From NCBI RefSeq assembly GCF_003855255.1, contig NZ_CP034072.1, positions 2,410,430 through 2,474,429 of the forward strand: 64,000 nucleotides of DNA, given 5' to 3'. Position numbers and translations under genes: made by a program. Origin of the DNA: Mycolicibacterium nivoides. Lineage in GTDB: Bacteria; Actinomycetota; Actinomycetes; Mycobacteriales; Mycobacteriaceae. Within the stretch, counting starts at the first letter, position 1. Every line of letters starts with the position of its first letter. A model generated the notes under the pieces. It was given only the letters and a program-made list of their open reading frames with translations. It was not told the origin of the DNA and did no database searches. This document shows, one piece after another, positions 35,022 through 43,701 of the stretch.

Positions 35022-35134
35022 GGCTCGACCTCCTCGGCCGGCCTGCGCCGCGCTTCAGGATCGAAGTAGAGCACCAGGCCGACGATCAACACGATCAGGA
35101 CGAACAGGCTGCCGAGCATGATGAGGGCGCCCAC
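35018..35134 (-). CDS. 38-residue single-span membrane microprotein
   Basis: From GTG at 35134 (GGAGG 5 nt upstream): GALIMLGSLFVLIVLIVGLV, one hydrophobic helix, then LYFDPEARRRPAEEVEP. Its TGA overlaps the GTG of the AveC-like gene, so the two are translationally coupled. A small-subunit or chaperone role for the AveC-like protein is plausible (inference). The other AveC-like gene has no such companion. Confidence 0.65.
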   Translation of the reverse strand: MGALIMLGSLFVLIVLIVGLVLYFDPEARRRPAEEVEP

Positions 35135-35165
35135 CGCCACCTCCTTCTAGATGCGATGCCCGGCG

Positions 35166-36044
35166 CTATCGGCCAGGCCCGTTGGGCCACTTGAGCAATG
35201 AGCCCCCATCGACGCGGATCTGCTGTCCGGTGATGTAGCGGCTGTCGTCGCTGGCCAGGAACACACCGAGGTTGGCCATGTCCTCTGGTTCGATATACGG
35301 GATCGGCATCGCCTGGAAGATCGTGAACAACGGCTCGGCATCCTCACGGGTTGCCTTCTTGCCCTCGGCGGTCAGATCGGGCCGGAACATGGAGTACATG
35401 CCGTCGTTCTGCAGCAGGTGGGTGTTGCAGTTGGTGGGGTGAATGGCGTTGACCCGGATCATCTTCGGAGCCAGGTGCAGGCTCATCTCCTCGACGTACT
35501 CGATGACGACGCGCTTGCTCCATCCATACCCCGCCCCGCCGGGGCCCATGTTGGGGTTGTCGGTGGTGCCCCGGATCATGCCGGCGGTCGATCCGGTGAC
35601 GATGATCGACGATCCGTCGGGCAGGTGCGGGACGGTGACCGCGACGGTATTCATCACCCCGACCAGGTCCACGTCGGAGGCGTCGACGAACTGCATGGGA
35701 TCCGGCCTGCCCATCGCCATCGGAAGGATGCCGGCGTTGGCGACCACGATGTCGATCTTGCCGAGGTCGGCGATCCCGGCCTCGACCGCATCCCGCAGCT
35801 CATGGCGCTCCCGGACATCGGCGACGCGGGCGACGATGCGCCGGCCGAGCTCCTTGATCGCCCTTTCGGTTTCGGCCAGGTCATCGGGCGTGGCCAACGG
35901 GTAGGGGTTTGACGGGATGTCGCGGCAGATGTCGACCGCGATGATGTCGGCACCTTCCCTGGCCATCGCGATCGCGTGCGCCCGCCCCTGTCCGCGGGCG
36001 GCGCCGGTGATGAAAGCGACCTTGCCATCGAGCTTTCCGGTCAT
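35166..36044 (-). CDS. Mycofactocin-type SDR oxidoreductase
   Basis: 292 residues from ATG at 36044 (AGGAG upstream). The longer frame adds 30 non-homologous residues. TGAARGQGRAHAIAMAREGA, the AVDICRDIPSNPYPLATPDD loop, and catalytic Tyr173-x3-Lys177. It shares long stretches with the SDR at 31158 (INPTNCNTHLL / DGGSLLKW end) and is likewise a mycofactocin-dependent alcohol dehydrogenase by family. It is followed by the AveC microprotein and preceded by the P450 at 36070. Confidence 0.87.
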   Translation of the reverse strand: MTGKLDGKVAFITGAARGQGRAHAIAMAREGADIIAVDICRDIPSNPYPLATPDDLAETERAIKELGRRIVARVADVRERHELRDAVEAGIADLGKIDIVVANAGILPMAMGRPDPMQFVDASDVDLVGVMNTVAVTVPHLPDGSSIIVTGSTAGMIRGTTDNPNMGPGGAGYGWSKRVVIEYVEEMSLHLAPKMIRVNAIHPTNCNTHLLQNDGMYSMFRPDLTAEGKKATREDAEPLFTIFQAMPIPYIEPEDMANLGVFLASDDSRYITGQQIRVDGGSLLKWPNGPGR

Positions 36045-36069
36045 CTGTGCTCCTAGTTGTGCTGGCCGG

Positions 36070-37350
36070 TCAGGCGGCCGGTTTGAATTCGATGTGAAGC
36101 TCGCTGAGCCCACGCATGATGAACGTCGGCTCATAGGTGTATCGGCGGTCCTCGGCGGGACCGTGGTGCTCGGTGGAGATCGTGATGTCGGACATCCGGT
36201 CCAAGATCCGGTTCAGAGATATCCGGCCTTCCGCGCGCGCCAGTGGCGCGCCCGGGCAGGAGTGCACTCCCCGGATGAACGCGATCTGTTCGCGCACGTT
36301 TCCACGATCAGGCTGGAAGGTGTTGGGGTCCGCGAATTTTCGCTCGTCACGATTGCATGCCCCCGGCAGCACCATGACGGTGGTCCCGGCGGGCACCTCG
36401 ATGTCACCGATACTGGTGGTCTTGCTGGCCATCCGGAAGTGAGATTTGACCGGGCTCTCCATCCGCAGCGTCTCTTCGAGGAACGACGGGATCCTGCCCC
36501 GGTCGTCGCGCAGCATCGTCTCGAAGCCCGGGTTGTCCGCGATGAACCGGACCGCCGAGCTGACCAGCTTCGTCGTGGTCTCCGTACCCGCTGCGAACAG
36601 GAACGTCGACAGGTTCATGACGTCCTCGATGTCGGGGGTCGATCCGTCCTCGTACTTGGCCAACGCCAGACCGGTCAGCACGTCCTCGCGCGGTGCGCGC
36701 CTGCGGTCCTCGATGTAGGCGTAGAACTTGTCGTTGAGCCACTGCAGGGGGTTGTGCGTTGTCGGTGCCTCCTTACCGAGCTCACCGACCGTCTCCAGCG
36801 CGAACGCCGCCTTGAACTCCTCATGGTCCTCGCCCGGAACTCCCAGGAGATCGGCAATGACCAAGAGCGAGAACGGCTTGGCGTAATCGGCCAGGAACTC
36901 GGCCGATCCGCGGTCGACGAATGTGTCGAGTTGCTGATCGGCCAGCCGCCACATGAAGTCCTCGTTCTCCTTGAGCCGCTTGGGAGTGATCAGCTTGTTC
37001 ATCAGACCGCGCGTCCGGGTGTGCAGCGGGGGATCCTGCGAGGTGATGTGCTCACCCATCGGCACCGCGAGCCGGTGCTCCTCGATCAGCTCCGACACGT
37101 CGTCACTCTCCCCCGGTCCGAACGGCAGGCCGGAGAACGGTCCCGCCACCGACACACACGACGAGAACGCCGGATCCTTATAGACGGCCAGCGCCTCGTC
37201 GTAGCCGGTGACGGCCAGCACGTTGAACGGAGTGGCATGGGCCACCGGGCATTTCGACCGTAGGTGGTCGAAGTAGGGGTAGGGGTCCGGCACCAGTGAT
37301 TCGTCGGTGAAGAAATCCACTTCTTCGAAGCCGGAACGGATTTGGGTCAT
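36070..37350 (-). CDS. Cytochrome P450 (paralogue of the one at 13617)
   Basis: 426 residues. I-helix FAAGTETTT, K-helix EETLRME, heme loop FIRGVHSCPGAPLAR with Cys365. The usual FGxG before the heme Cys is here F-I-R-G, an Ile in place of the first Gly, which is uncommon. Strong similarity to the P450 at 13617 throughout (DPYPYFDHLRSKCPV, LKENEDFMWRLADQQ, GPAEDRRYTYEPTF). It overlaps the truncated SDR by 4 nt (ATGA). Confidence 0.9.
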   Translation of the reverse strand: MTQIRSGFEEVDFFTDESLVPDPYPYFDHLRSKCPVAHATPFNVLAVTGYDEALAVYKDPAFSSCVSVAGPFSGLPFGPGESDDVSELIEEHRLAVPMGEHITSQDPPLHTRTRGLMNKLITPKRLKENEDFMWRLADQQLDTFVDRGSAEFLADYAKPFSLLVIADLLGVPGEDHEEFKAAFALETVGELGKEAPTTHNPLQWLNDKFYAYIEDRRRAPREDVLTGLALAKYEDGSTPDIEDVMNLSTFLFAAGTETTTKLVSSAVRFIADNPGFETMLRDDRGRIPSFLEETLRMESPVKSHFRMASKTTSIGDIEVPAGTTVMVLPGACNRDERKFADPNTFQPDRGNVREQIAFIRGVHSCPGAPLARAEGRISLNRILDRMSDITISTEHHGPAEDRRYTYEPTFIMRGLSELHIEFKPAA

Positions 37351-37739
37351 TGTTTCGCCTCCTGTACGGGTCGGCCGGAACCTACTTCCAAGACCTGCCC
37401 GGTGCTGAGATCCATGATCGTGCCGAGGTTTTCGGCGATGTCCTCCGCGGTCAACGGGGTCTGGTTGATGCCCTGCGAGGCCACTACGATCGCGGCGGCG
37501 CCGGCCTCGTCGGCCACCGACGCGAAGCAGGTCACCGACTCGCCGCCTGCCGCCTTGATCTCCGCAACCACCTCGGTGGCCGGTTCCGCCGAAGAGCCGT
37601 CACCGTCGATACCCACGCCGTAGTCGGCGACGACGACGCGCGCGCCCTTCGAGGCCAGCAACAGTGCGTGACTACGGCCGACGCCCCTGCCCCCGCCTGT
37701 CACGATCGCCACCCGACCGTCGTAACGGAGTTCGGTCAT
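37347..37739 (-). pseudogene. SDR with internal in-frame deletion of the catalytic core
   Basis: Only 130 residues. The N-terminal part is a perfect HSD17B4/HSD4A-type SDR start: GRVAIVTGGGRGVGRSHALL, ARVVVADYG, VVAEIKAAGGESVTCFASVA. After residue about 85 (AGAAAIV) it jumps to VASQGINQTPLTAEDIAENL, which is C-terminal in full-length relatives (compare the intact gene at 46513). About 150 residues with the NNAG, Ser, Tyr and Lys motifs are missing, so no SDR catalysis is possible. The frame is kept and both ends still overlap their P450 neighbours by ATGA, so it may still be translated. Confidence 0.75.
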
Positions 37740-38959
37740 CGGGCGCCGGCCACATCGAAGAGAACCGGCAGCGAGGTCGGCGACCGGAAGACCTGTCCAC
37801 GGATGTGCGGGTCGTCTCCGTCCGGGTCCAGCCGCAGGTTGGGCAGTCGGTCCAGCAGAAGGTTGATGGCAGTGCGCATTTCGAGCCGAGCGAGGTGCAT
37901 GCCCAGACACACGTGCACCCCGTGGCCCCAGCCGAGATTGCCCTTGGACGCACGGAAGATGTCGAACGCGTCCGGATCGGCCCACCGGTCGTCCTGCCGG
38001 TTCGCCGAACCGAGCATCGGCATCACCGAACAGCCTTCCGGAATGTGAACGCCGCCGAGCTCGGTGTCACACGTCGTGGTGCGCGTGATGGTCAGCAGCG
38101 GCGGGTTCCAGCGCACCGCTTCCTCGATGGCCTGCGGCAGCAACGACCGGTCGGCCCGGACCGCGTCCAGCTGCGTTGTGTCCGAGAGCAACCCGAACAG
38201 CAGGTTGCCCAGCGACCGATAGGTGGTCTCCACCCCGGCGGGCAGCAGCAGTCGCAGGAACGAGAAGATCTCCTCGTCGGTGAGCTTCTCGCCGTCGATC
38301 TCCGCCTCGGCGAGAAGGCTGATCATGTCTTCCTTCGGCTCGGCGCGCCGGGCCTGCAGGATCGGTGCGAAGTACTCGCACAGCGCGGCCGACGCCGCCA
38401 GCCCGCGCTCCGGGTTCATGATCCAGCTCAGCAGCGAGATGGACCAGCGCTGGAATTGCGGATAGTCCTCCTCCGGCAATCCCAACAAACCCGCGATGAT
38501 GCGGCTCGGATAGTCGAATGTGAACGCCTTCACCAGGTCGACCTTGCCGTCGGCGGCGAACTTGTCGATGAGCTCGTTGGCGACCCGACCGACCAGCTCG
38601 TCTTCCCAACGCGCCAGAGCCTTTTGCGAGAACGCCTTCGACACCAGCGATCGCAGGCGGCCGTGCACCGGTTCGTCCATGCCCAGCATCACTCGATCGC
38701 CGAGCACCGGGCCGAATGCCGCGATGACACCGGATGACGAGAATGTCAGATTGTCGCGCAGCATCTGCTGTGCGTCCTCGTAGCGGTACACGATGAAGAC
38801 GGGCTTGCCCTGCTCCCCTGGCATCGCGGACATGTCGATCCGCTGGATCGGTTCCTCGCGCCGAAGCCTGGCAAGCTCCGGGTACGGGTCCCGAACGTCA
38901 CCCGAGACGGCGTCGTCGAACGAGCCGAAGTCCTCGAGGTCGTCAAAAAGCTGTTCCAC
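37736..38959 (-). CDS. Cytochrome P450
   Basis: 407 residues. I-helix LLPAGVETTYRS, K-helix EEAVRWN, heme loop GWGHGVHVCLGMHLAR with Cys351; Trp replaces the usual Phe at the start of the heme loop. It belongs to a family distinct from the P450s at 13617 and 36070. The preceding residues PLLTITRTTTCDTELGGVHI are typical of CYPs acting on fatty or terpenoid substrates, but the substrate is unknown. It lies 12 nt after the aldehyde dehydrogenase in the leftward array. Confidence 0.9.
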   Translation of the reverse strand: MEQLFDDLEDFGSFDDAVSGDVRDPYPELARLRREEPIQRIDMSAMPGEQGKPVFIVYRYEDAQQMLRDNLTFSSSGVIAAFGPVLGDRVMLGMDEPVHGRLRSLVSKAFSQKALARWEDELVGRVANELIDKFAADGKVDLVKAFTFDYPSRIIAGLLGLPEEDYPQFQRWSISLLSWIMNPERGLAASAALCEYFAPILQARRAEPKEDMISLLAEAEIDGEKLTDEEIFSFLRLLLPAGVETTYRSLGNLLFGLLSDTTQLDAVRADRSLLPQAIEEAVRWNPPLLTITRTTTCDTELGGVHIPEGCSVMPMLGSANRQDDRWADPDAFDIFRASKGNLGWGHGVHVCLGMHLARLEMRTAINLLLDRLPNLRLDPDGDDPHIRGQVFRSPTSLPVLFDVAGAR

Positions 38960-38971
38960 AGAAGTTCTCCT

Positions 38972-40456
38972 CTATATCGCCGGGTAGGCGACGGACTTGA
39001 TCTCGGTGTACTGCTCGAATCCGGCCATGCCGTTCTGGCGACCGACACCGCTGTTCTTGTAGCCGCCGAACGGTGTGTCCGCCCCGTAGCCCGCCGTGCC
39101 GTTGAGGCCGATGAACCCGGCGCGCAGCCGGCGCGCGACGGCCAGCGACCGCTCCAGCGAGCTCGACATCACGTTGCCGGCGAGTCCGTACGGGCTGTCG
39201 TTGGCGATCCGGACGGCGTCTTCTTCGTCCTCGTAGGGAATCACTACGAGGACGGGACCGAAGATCTCCTCCTGGGCGATGGTCATCGAGTTGTCCACGT
39301 CGGTGAAAAGTGTTGGACTGACCCAGAATCCCCTGTCGAACTGCTTGGGCGGCTCGGTGCTGCCGACGAGCATCGTGGCACCTTCGTCGACGCCTTCTCT
39401 GACGTAGCCGAGGATGCGGGACTGCTGCTTGGCCGAGATGACCGGGCCGCAGAGGGTTCCGGGGTCCTGGGGGTCGCCGGGCGCGATGTTCTCGTAGATG
39501 GCCTTCAGAATCGCAACGCCCTCGTCGTAGCGGGAACGCGGCAACAGCATTCTGGTAGGAGCCGCGCAGCCCTGCCCGGCGTGCAGCAACGGGCCGATAC
39601 CGATCAGGCAGGCGGTGTTGAAATCCGCGTCTTCCAGGACGATCGTCGCCGATTTGCCGCCGAGTTCGAGGAAGAGCCGCTTCATCGTCGCGGCACCTTT
39701 TTCCATGATCCGCTTGCCCACGGCCGTAGAGCCGGTGAACGAGATCATGTCGACCTTGGGCGACAGGGTCAGTTCTTCGCCGACGAGGTGGTCGGATGCC
39801 GTCACGACATTCACCACACCTGCGGGGATATCGGTGTTCTCGGCGATGAGCCGGCCGAGCCGCGTGGCGTTGAAGGGAGTGTCCGGCGCCGGCTTGAGGA
39901 TCACCGTGTTGCCGGTTGCCAGCGCCTGGCCCAGCTTGTTGATGGCGACCTCGAACGGAAAGTTCCACGGCACGATCGCACCGACAACCCCGACCGGTTC
40001 ATGCCACACCTTGCGCGTGGTGTTCACGCCGGTGACCGACACCACGGTGTCACCGAGATCGGTTTCCCACGGGAAGGTTTCGATGAGCCGGGCCGGATAC
40101 TTGAGGCCGTCGGCGAGCGGGGCATCGAGTTGTGGTCCGTGTGTCACAGCTCGCGGAGCACCCACCTCGGAGATGAGTTCCTCGCGCAATTCCTCCAACT
40201 CGCCCTCGATCGCTTCATGCAGCTGTTCGAGGCACCGCTTGCGGAAGTGGTGGTCGCTCGACCAGGCGGTCTCGTCGAATGACCGGCGGGCGGCGTCGAT
40301 GGCCCGGTTCATGTCCGCCTTCGAGGCATCCGAGACCTCTCCGAGGATCTCTTCATTTGCCGGGTTGACGTTGGTGAACGTGCCTACCTCGCCGTCGACG
40401 AGCTTGCCGTCGATCAGCATTCTCGATTCGAAAGTCACTTTCGAGCGCTCAGCCAT
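38972..40456 (-). CDS. NAD(P)-dependent aldehyde dehydrogenase
   Basis: 494 residues. PWNFPFEVAINKLGQALATG, SFTGSTAVGKRIM, ELGGKSATIV (Glu about 264), catalytic Cys297 in AGQGCAAPTRMLL, and C-terminal PFGGYKNSGVGRQNGMAGFE. Likely oxidises the aldehyde formed by the neighbouring P450 or SDR. It overlaps the SDR at 40449 by 8 nt. Confidence 0.9.
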   Translation of the reverse strand: MAERSKVTFESRMLIDGKLVDGEVGTFTNVNPANEEILGEVSDASKADMNRAIDAARRSFDETAWSSDHHFRKRCLEQLHEAIEGELEELREELISEVGAPRAVTHGPQLDAPLADGLKYPARLIETFPWETDLGDTVVSVTGVNTTRKVWHEPVGVVGAIVPWNFPFEVAINKLGQALATGNTVILKPAPDTPFNATRLGRLIAENTDIPAGVVNVVTASDHLVGEELTLSPKVDMISFTGSTAVGKRIMEKGAATMKRLFLELGGKSATIVLEDADFNTACLIGIGPLLHAGQGCAAPTRMLLPRSRYDEGVAILKAIYENIAPGDPQDPGTLCGPVISAKQQSRILGYVREGVDEGATMLVGSTEPPKQFDRGFWVSPTLFTDVDNSMTIAQEEIFGPVLVVIPYEDEEDAVRIANDSPYGLAGNVMSSSLERSLAVARRLRAGFIGLNGTAGYGADTPFGGYKNSGVGRQNGMAGFEQYTEIKSVAYPAI

Positions 40457-41372
40457 GGCGGGTGCCTTCCCCTCGGAGTGCGCCGAACCGCGGGATGCCC
40501 ATCATCAGCCGGGTCATCTGGTGCAGTCCCGCCGCCGGGATCAAACGGTTGGCGATCAACAACATTCGTGCATCGGGCCCGACAGCGGTCCTGACGAACG
40601 GCTTCGAGTTGTCGAGCGCTTTCGCCAGGCCTTCGGCGAACTTCTCGGGTGATCTGGCCGCGCGTTTCATCATGGCCCGCCCGCGCTTGTCCATCGTGCG
40701 GTGATGGGGAGCATAGGGTCCGTCCAGATCACGGTCGTCTGTCGTTCCCGCGTCGGTGATGATCTCTGTGTCATAGGTCCCGGTGACCAGGATCGTGACA
40801 CCGATCCCGAATGGCGCGACCTCCCCGGCCATCGATTCACCCCACCGCTCCAGCGCACCCTTGACCGCTGAATAGGGTGCGGTTGCGGGCATTCCACGCA
40901 CGCCCGCGGCACTCGAGATCAGCACGATGCGGCCGCGTCCGGCCCTTCGCATGGTGGGCAGAAGAGCCTTGGTGAGCGCCACCGGGCCGAAGATGTTCGT
41001 GGCGAACATGCGCTCCCAGAGGTCGGGCGATGTTTCCTCCACCATTCCCGCCGCCGAGATACCGGCGTTGTGCACCAACGCATACGGCGCGCCGACGGCC
41101 TCCGTGATGCTCTTGGCTGCGGCCGCGATCGACGCTCCGTCGGTGAGGTCGAGCTGGACACCGATCAGCCTGTCGTCGTCCTCGCCGACTCCGACCGCCT
41201 CCCGCAGCACAGGCAGCGCCTTCTCGGGGCTCCGCATCGCAGCCACCACGCGCCACCCCTCGCGATAAAGGCGCGTGGCAGATGCGAAGCCGAGTCCCCG
41301 GGATGCCCCGGTGATGACGACAGTCCGATTCTCTTCGCGCAAGCGCTCATCGGGTGTCCGCGGCTCAGCCAT
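40449..41372 (-). CDS. Short-chain dehydrogenase/reductase
   Basis: 307 residues from ATG at 41372, which has AGGTGG 5 nt upstream; a GTG 9 nt earlier is the alternative. TGASRGLGFA (21-30), HNAG (101-104), Tyr167-x3-Lys171 with Ser153/154. The C-terminal 70 residues (RAMMKRAARSPEKFAEGLAK and a hydrophobic end) are longer than in FabG-like SDRs and resemble membrane-associated ketoreductases. It overlaps both neighbours by 8 nt, so it is cotranscribed. Confidence 0.86.
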   Translation of the reverse strand: MAEPRTPDERLREENRTVVITGASRGLGFASATRLYREGWRVVAAMRSPEKALPVLREAVGVGEDDDRLIGVQLDLTDGASIAAAAKSITEAVGAPYALVHNAGISAAGMVEETSPDLWERMFATNIFGPVALTKALLPTMRRAGRGRIVLISSAAGVRGMPATAPYSAVKGALERWGESMAGEVAPFGIGVTILVTGTYDTEIITDAGTTDDRDLDGPYAPHHRTMDKRGRAMMKRAARSPEKFAEGLAKALDNSKPFVRTAVGPDARMLLIANRLIPAAGLHQMTRLMMGIPRFGALRGEGTRHG

Positions 41373-42495
41373 CCTGGCCACCTGTCGCGCACCGGTTGCT
41401 CGTCGAACCCAACTCGACGTCGGGGTTGCGAGCGGGCCCCTGCTGCCAGGTGGACCACTTGCCTACCGAGTAAGGCCCCTCGGCTCCGTTCGCCCGGTAG
41501 AACCCTTGTGGGTCATAGATCTTGGCTTCGGGGAAGGGCCACGGGCAGGCGACGGAGGTCGCCGCGCCGCTGGCCTTGATCACCCAGAACCAGCTGCCGT
41601 AGGCGAAGTACGACACGTTGATGATCGCGAACATCACCAGGAACGTGCCGAGTACCGGCCTTGACGGGAACAGCTTCGCCTTCGCGGCGAGCTTCTCCGC
41701 CACCGACTTTCCGGTGTCGTCGCGGTAGACCAGGATCGCCGCCGGGACCATCACGAAGGTCACCGAGAGCGATTCCCAGATCAACGGGAACTGGAAGGTG
41801 CTGCCCGGGAACAACGTGCCGAACGGAATGGCCTGCGAGTAGATGTACAGCCCCGTGCGGACCAGGCTGACCTCCAGGATGGCATCGAAGATGAAGCCGA
41901 TGACCAAAACCAGTGCGCCCAAACTGATCAGTGGGTGCCGGGTGACGAACGCCTCGGGACCGCGCTTGGCCTGCAGCTTGCGCAGGATCCAGATCCCCGG
42001 GAAGTACGGGCCGAAGTAGAACAGGACGTAACCGAACACGATGAACGGTTCCACCGTCGGCGACATCATGATCAGGTACCAGTTCTCCGGCCAGTGCAGC
42101 AGCATCGGGTTGTACACCGCATACGGCGACCAGTTCATGATCGGGTCCTGCCAGACGATCAACGTCGTCACCAGGACCATGAGCAGCACCGGACTGCCGG
42201 GGTTCTTCCGCCAACCGACGATGAACATGACGGTGAACACCACGACGATGATCACGGCGCCCACCTGCGGGATGATCTGCCAGTGATCGAACGCGGTCAG
42301 GAACGCGACGGGACGCGGCCGGCCCTCGACGTTCGGGTTGGCCACCCGCGGGTCGACGTCGGTCCGCCCGACGGCCGCGAACAACCCCAAGAAGCCGAGC
42401 CAAGCGAGCAGGGCGATCACGCGACCCCAGTTCGGGCCCTTGCGCGGCGGCGGTTTGACCTGAGTATCACGCGGTAGGGATTCCCTGGTGGTCAC
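41365..42495 (-). CDS. AveC-like membrane protein (long form)
   Basis: 376 residues from GTG at 42495 (GGGGAGGAA upstream). The longer frame reaches into the upstream gene and is rejected. About seven or eight hydrophobic segments with polar motifs DHWQIIPQVGA, VWQDPIMNWSPYAVYNPMLL, HWPENWYLIMM and a C-terminal soluble part GAEGPYSVGKWSTWQQGP. Overall layout resembles the AveC-like protein at 34242, including a conserved Trp/Pro-rich loop between helices. The reaction is unknown. It is in one unit with the substrate-binding protein. Confidence 0.6.
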   Translation of the reverse strand: MTTRESLPRDTQVKPPPRKGPNWGRVIALLAWLGFLGLFAAVGRTDVDPRVANPNVEGRPRPVAFLTAFDHWQIIPQVGAVIIVVVFTVMFIVGWRKNPGSPVLLMVLVTTLIVWQDPIMNWSPYAVYNPMLLHWPENWYLIMMSPTVEPFIVFGYVLFYFGPYFPGIWILRKLQAKRGPEAFVTRHPLISLGALVLVIGFIFDAILEVSLVRTGLYIYSQAIPFGTLFPGSTFQFPLIWESLSVTFVMVPAAILVYRDDTGKSVAEKLAAKAKLFPSRPVLGTFLVMFAIINVSYFAYGSWFWVIKASGAATSVACPWPFPEAKIYDPQGFYRANGAEGPYSVGKWSTWQQGPARNPDVELGSTSNRCATGGQDG

Positions 42496-42496
42496 G

Positions 42497-43612
42497 TCAT
42501 TCCTCCCCGAACCGGTCGACCAGGTGCGAATTGATACCGTCCGCATCGAGGGTCCGGGCGACCAGATAGCCCGATCCCATCCACGCGCGCCGTGTCCACT
42601 TCCCCAGGGACACCCGGGTTCCGGGTGCGCCGGAAGCCGCGGGCATCATCTTCACGCGCTCTAGTGCCTCTTTGACGCCGCGCGGGCTCAGCGGATGGGC
42701 ATCGGTGAAGGCGCGCACCAGCGTGGCGGCCACGTCGTGATTGACCACCGACACGCAGTATTCGGGACGACTTCCGCTGTACCGCTTGGCGTATCGGTCA
42801 AGCCAGGCCTGTCCGACCAGGTTGCCCTCGTCGTACTGATCGACCCCGACCCAGCCGAGAAACGCGTTCCACATGATCGGGTTGACCCAGGCGTTCTGGA
42901 ATGCGGTGGTGGTGAAGCGCGGGGGATCCCAGTTGACGGCCTCAAGCGCCGGATTGATGAACACGATGCCGAAACCGAACCCGAGATGGACGATCGCCTC
43001 GGCCTTCGCTTCGTGCAGCGTGCTCACCGCGGCGTTGATGTCCTGCGCCGTCTGCGCGATCGCGGCTTCGGCGACAATCCGAATGCCCTTGCGGGCACAG
43101 GCTGTTCGCAGGTTCTTCAGGTAGCTGTCGCCGATGAGGTTCTGCTCGACGAGTACGCCGATCTCGGTCAGGCCCCGCTTCGCGACCAGGTCCGCCAGGA
43201 AGATGGGTTCGTCGGTCATCGACCCCTGGGGAAAAGCGAACGTCCACTCGCCGAGCCAGTCGTCGGTTCCCGTGACACTGATGGCCGGCACCTTGAAGCG
43301 CTCTTCGATCGCCTCCCGCAGCGGCACGCAGTTGTCGGTGATGTTCGGTCCGAACACCACCAGGCAGCCCTCGTCGACCAGTTCGCCGTAGGCATCGATG
43401 ACCGCTTTCACCGAACCCTTGGGCAGCCCTTCCACCTCGCGGTAGATCATCTGCACCGGCCGATCCATCAGCCCTTGCTCGACGGCTTCTTCGAACACCA
43501 GGTCAAACGTCTGGGTGAATGAAGCCAGCAGTTCGTCCGGGAAGCCCGGCGGCAAGGTGAAGTCCATCAGGTAGCCGACCTTGATGGGCTCCGCGGTGCT
43601 CTCGTATGACAT
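42497..43612 (-). CDS. ABC-type (LivK/Peripla_BP_6) substrate-binding protein without signal peptide
   Basis: 371 residues. The fold is clear: IKVGYLMDFTLPPGFPDELL, DEGCLVVFGPNITDNCVPLR, KRGLTEIGVLVEQNLIGDSY, EAIVHLGFGFGIVFI, NHDVAATLVRAFTDAHPLSP. Normal members are lipoproteins with a Cys lipobox. Here the protein starts MSYESTAEPIKVGYLM with no hydrophobic leader, and no ABC permease or ATPase is nearby. It may be a cytosolic ligand sensor or carrier. A TTGACG-17-TAGGTT promoter lies just upstream with the 43660 motif. Confidence 0.75.
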   Translation of the reverse strand: MSYESTAEPIKVGYLMDFTLPPGFPDELLASFTQTFDLVFEEAVEQGLMDRPVQMIYREVEGLPKGSVKAVIDAYGELVDEGCLVVFGPNITDNCVPLREAIEERFKVPAISVTGTDDWLGEWTFAFPQGSMTDEPIFLADLVAKRGLTEIGVLVEQNLIGDSYLKNLRTACARKGIRIVAEAAIAQTAQDINAAVSTLHEAKAEAIVHLGFGFGIVFINPALEAVNWDPPRFTTTAFQNAWVNPIMWNAFLGWVGVDQYDEGNLVGQAWLDRYAKRYSGSRPEYCVSVVNHDVAATLVRAFTDAHPLSPRGVKEALERVKMMPAASGAPGTRVSLGKWTRRAWMGSGYLVARTLDADGINSHLVDRFGEE

Positions 43613-43659
43613 CTGACCTCCATGGCGCGGGCGTTCGTCGCAGGAACACGGGGCGACCT

Positions 43660-43701
43660 AATATTTGTTCTGAACCTAACGGCGGTGCCGCACGGCGTCA
43701 A
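43660..43701 (-). promoter_or_regulatory. Promoter and asymmetric motif for substrate-binding protein operon
   Basis: Leftward -35 TTGACG (complement of 43696-43701), 17-nt spacer, -10 TAGGTT (complement of 43673-43678). AATATTTGTTC at 43660-43670 lies just past the -10, over the expected start site, and matches AATATCTGTTC at 46433-46443 in 10 of 11 positions. Confidence 0.62.
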
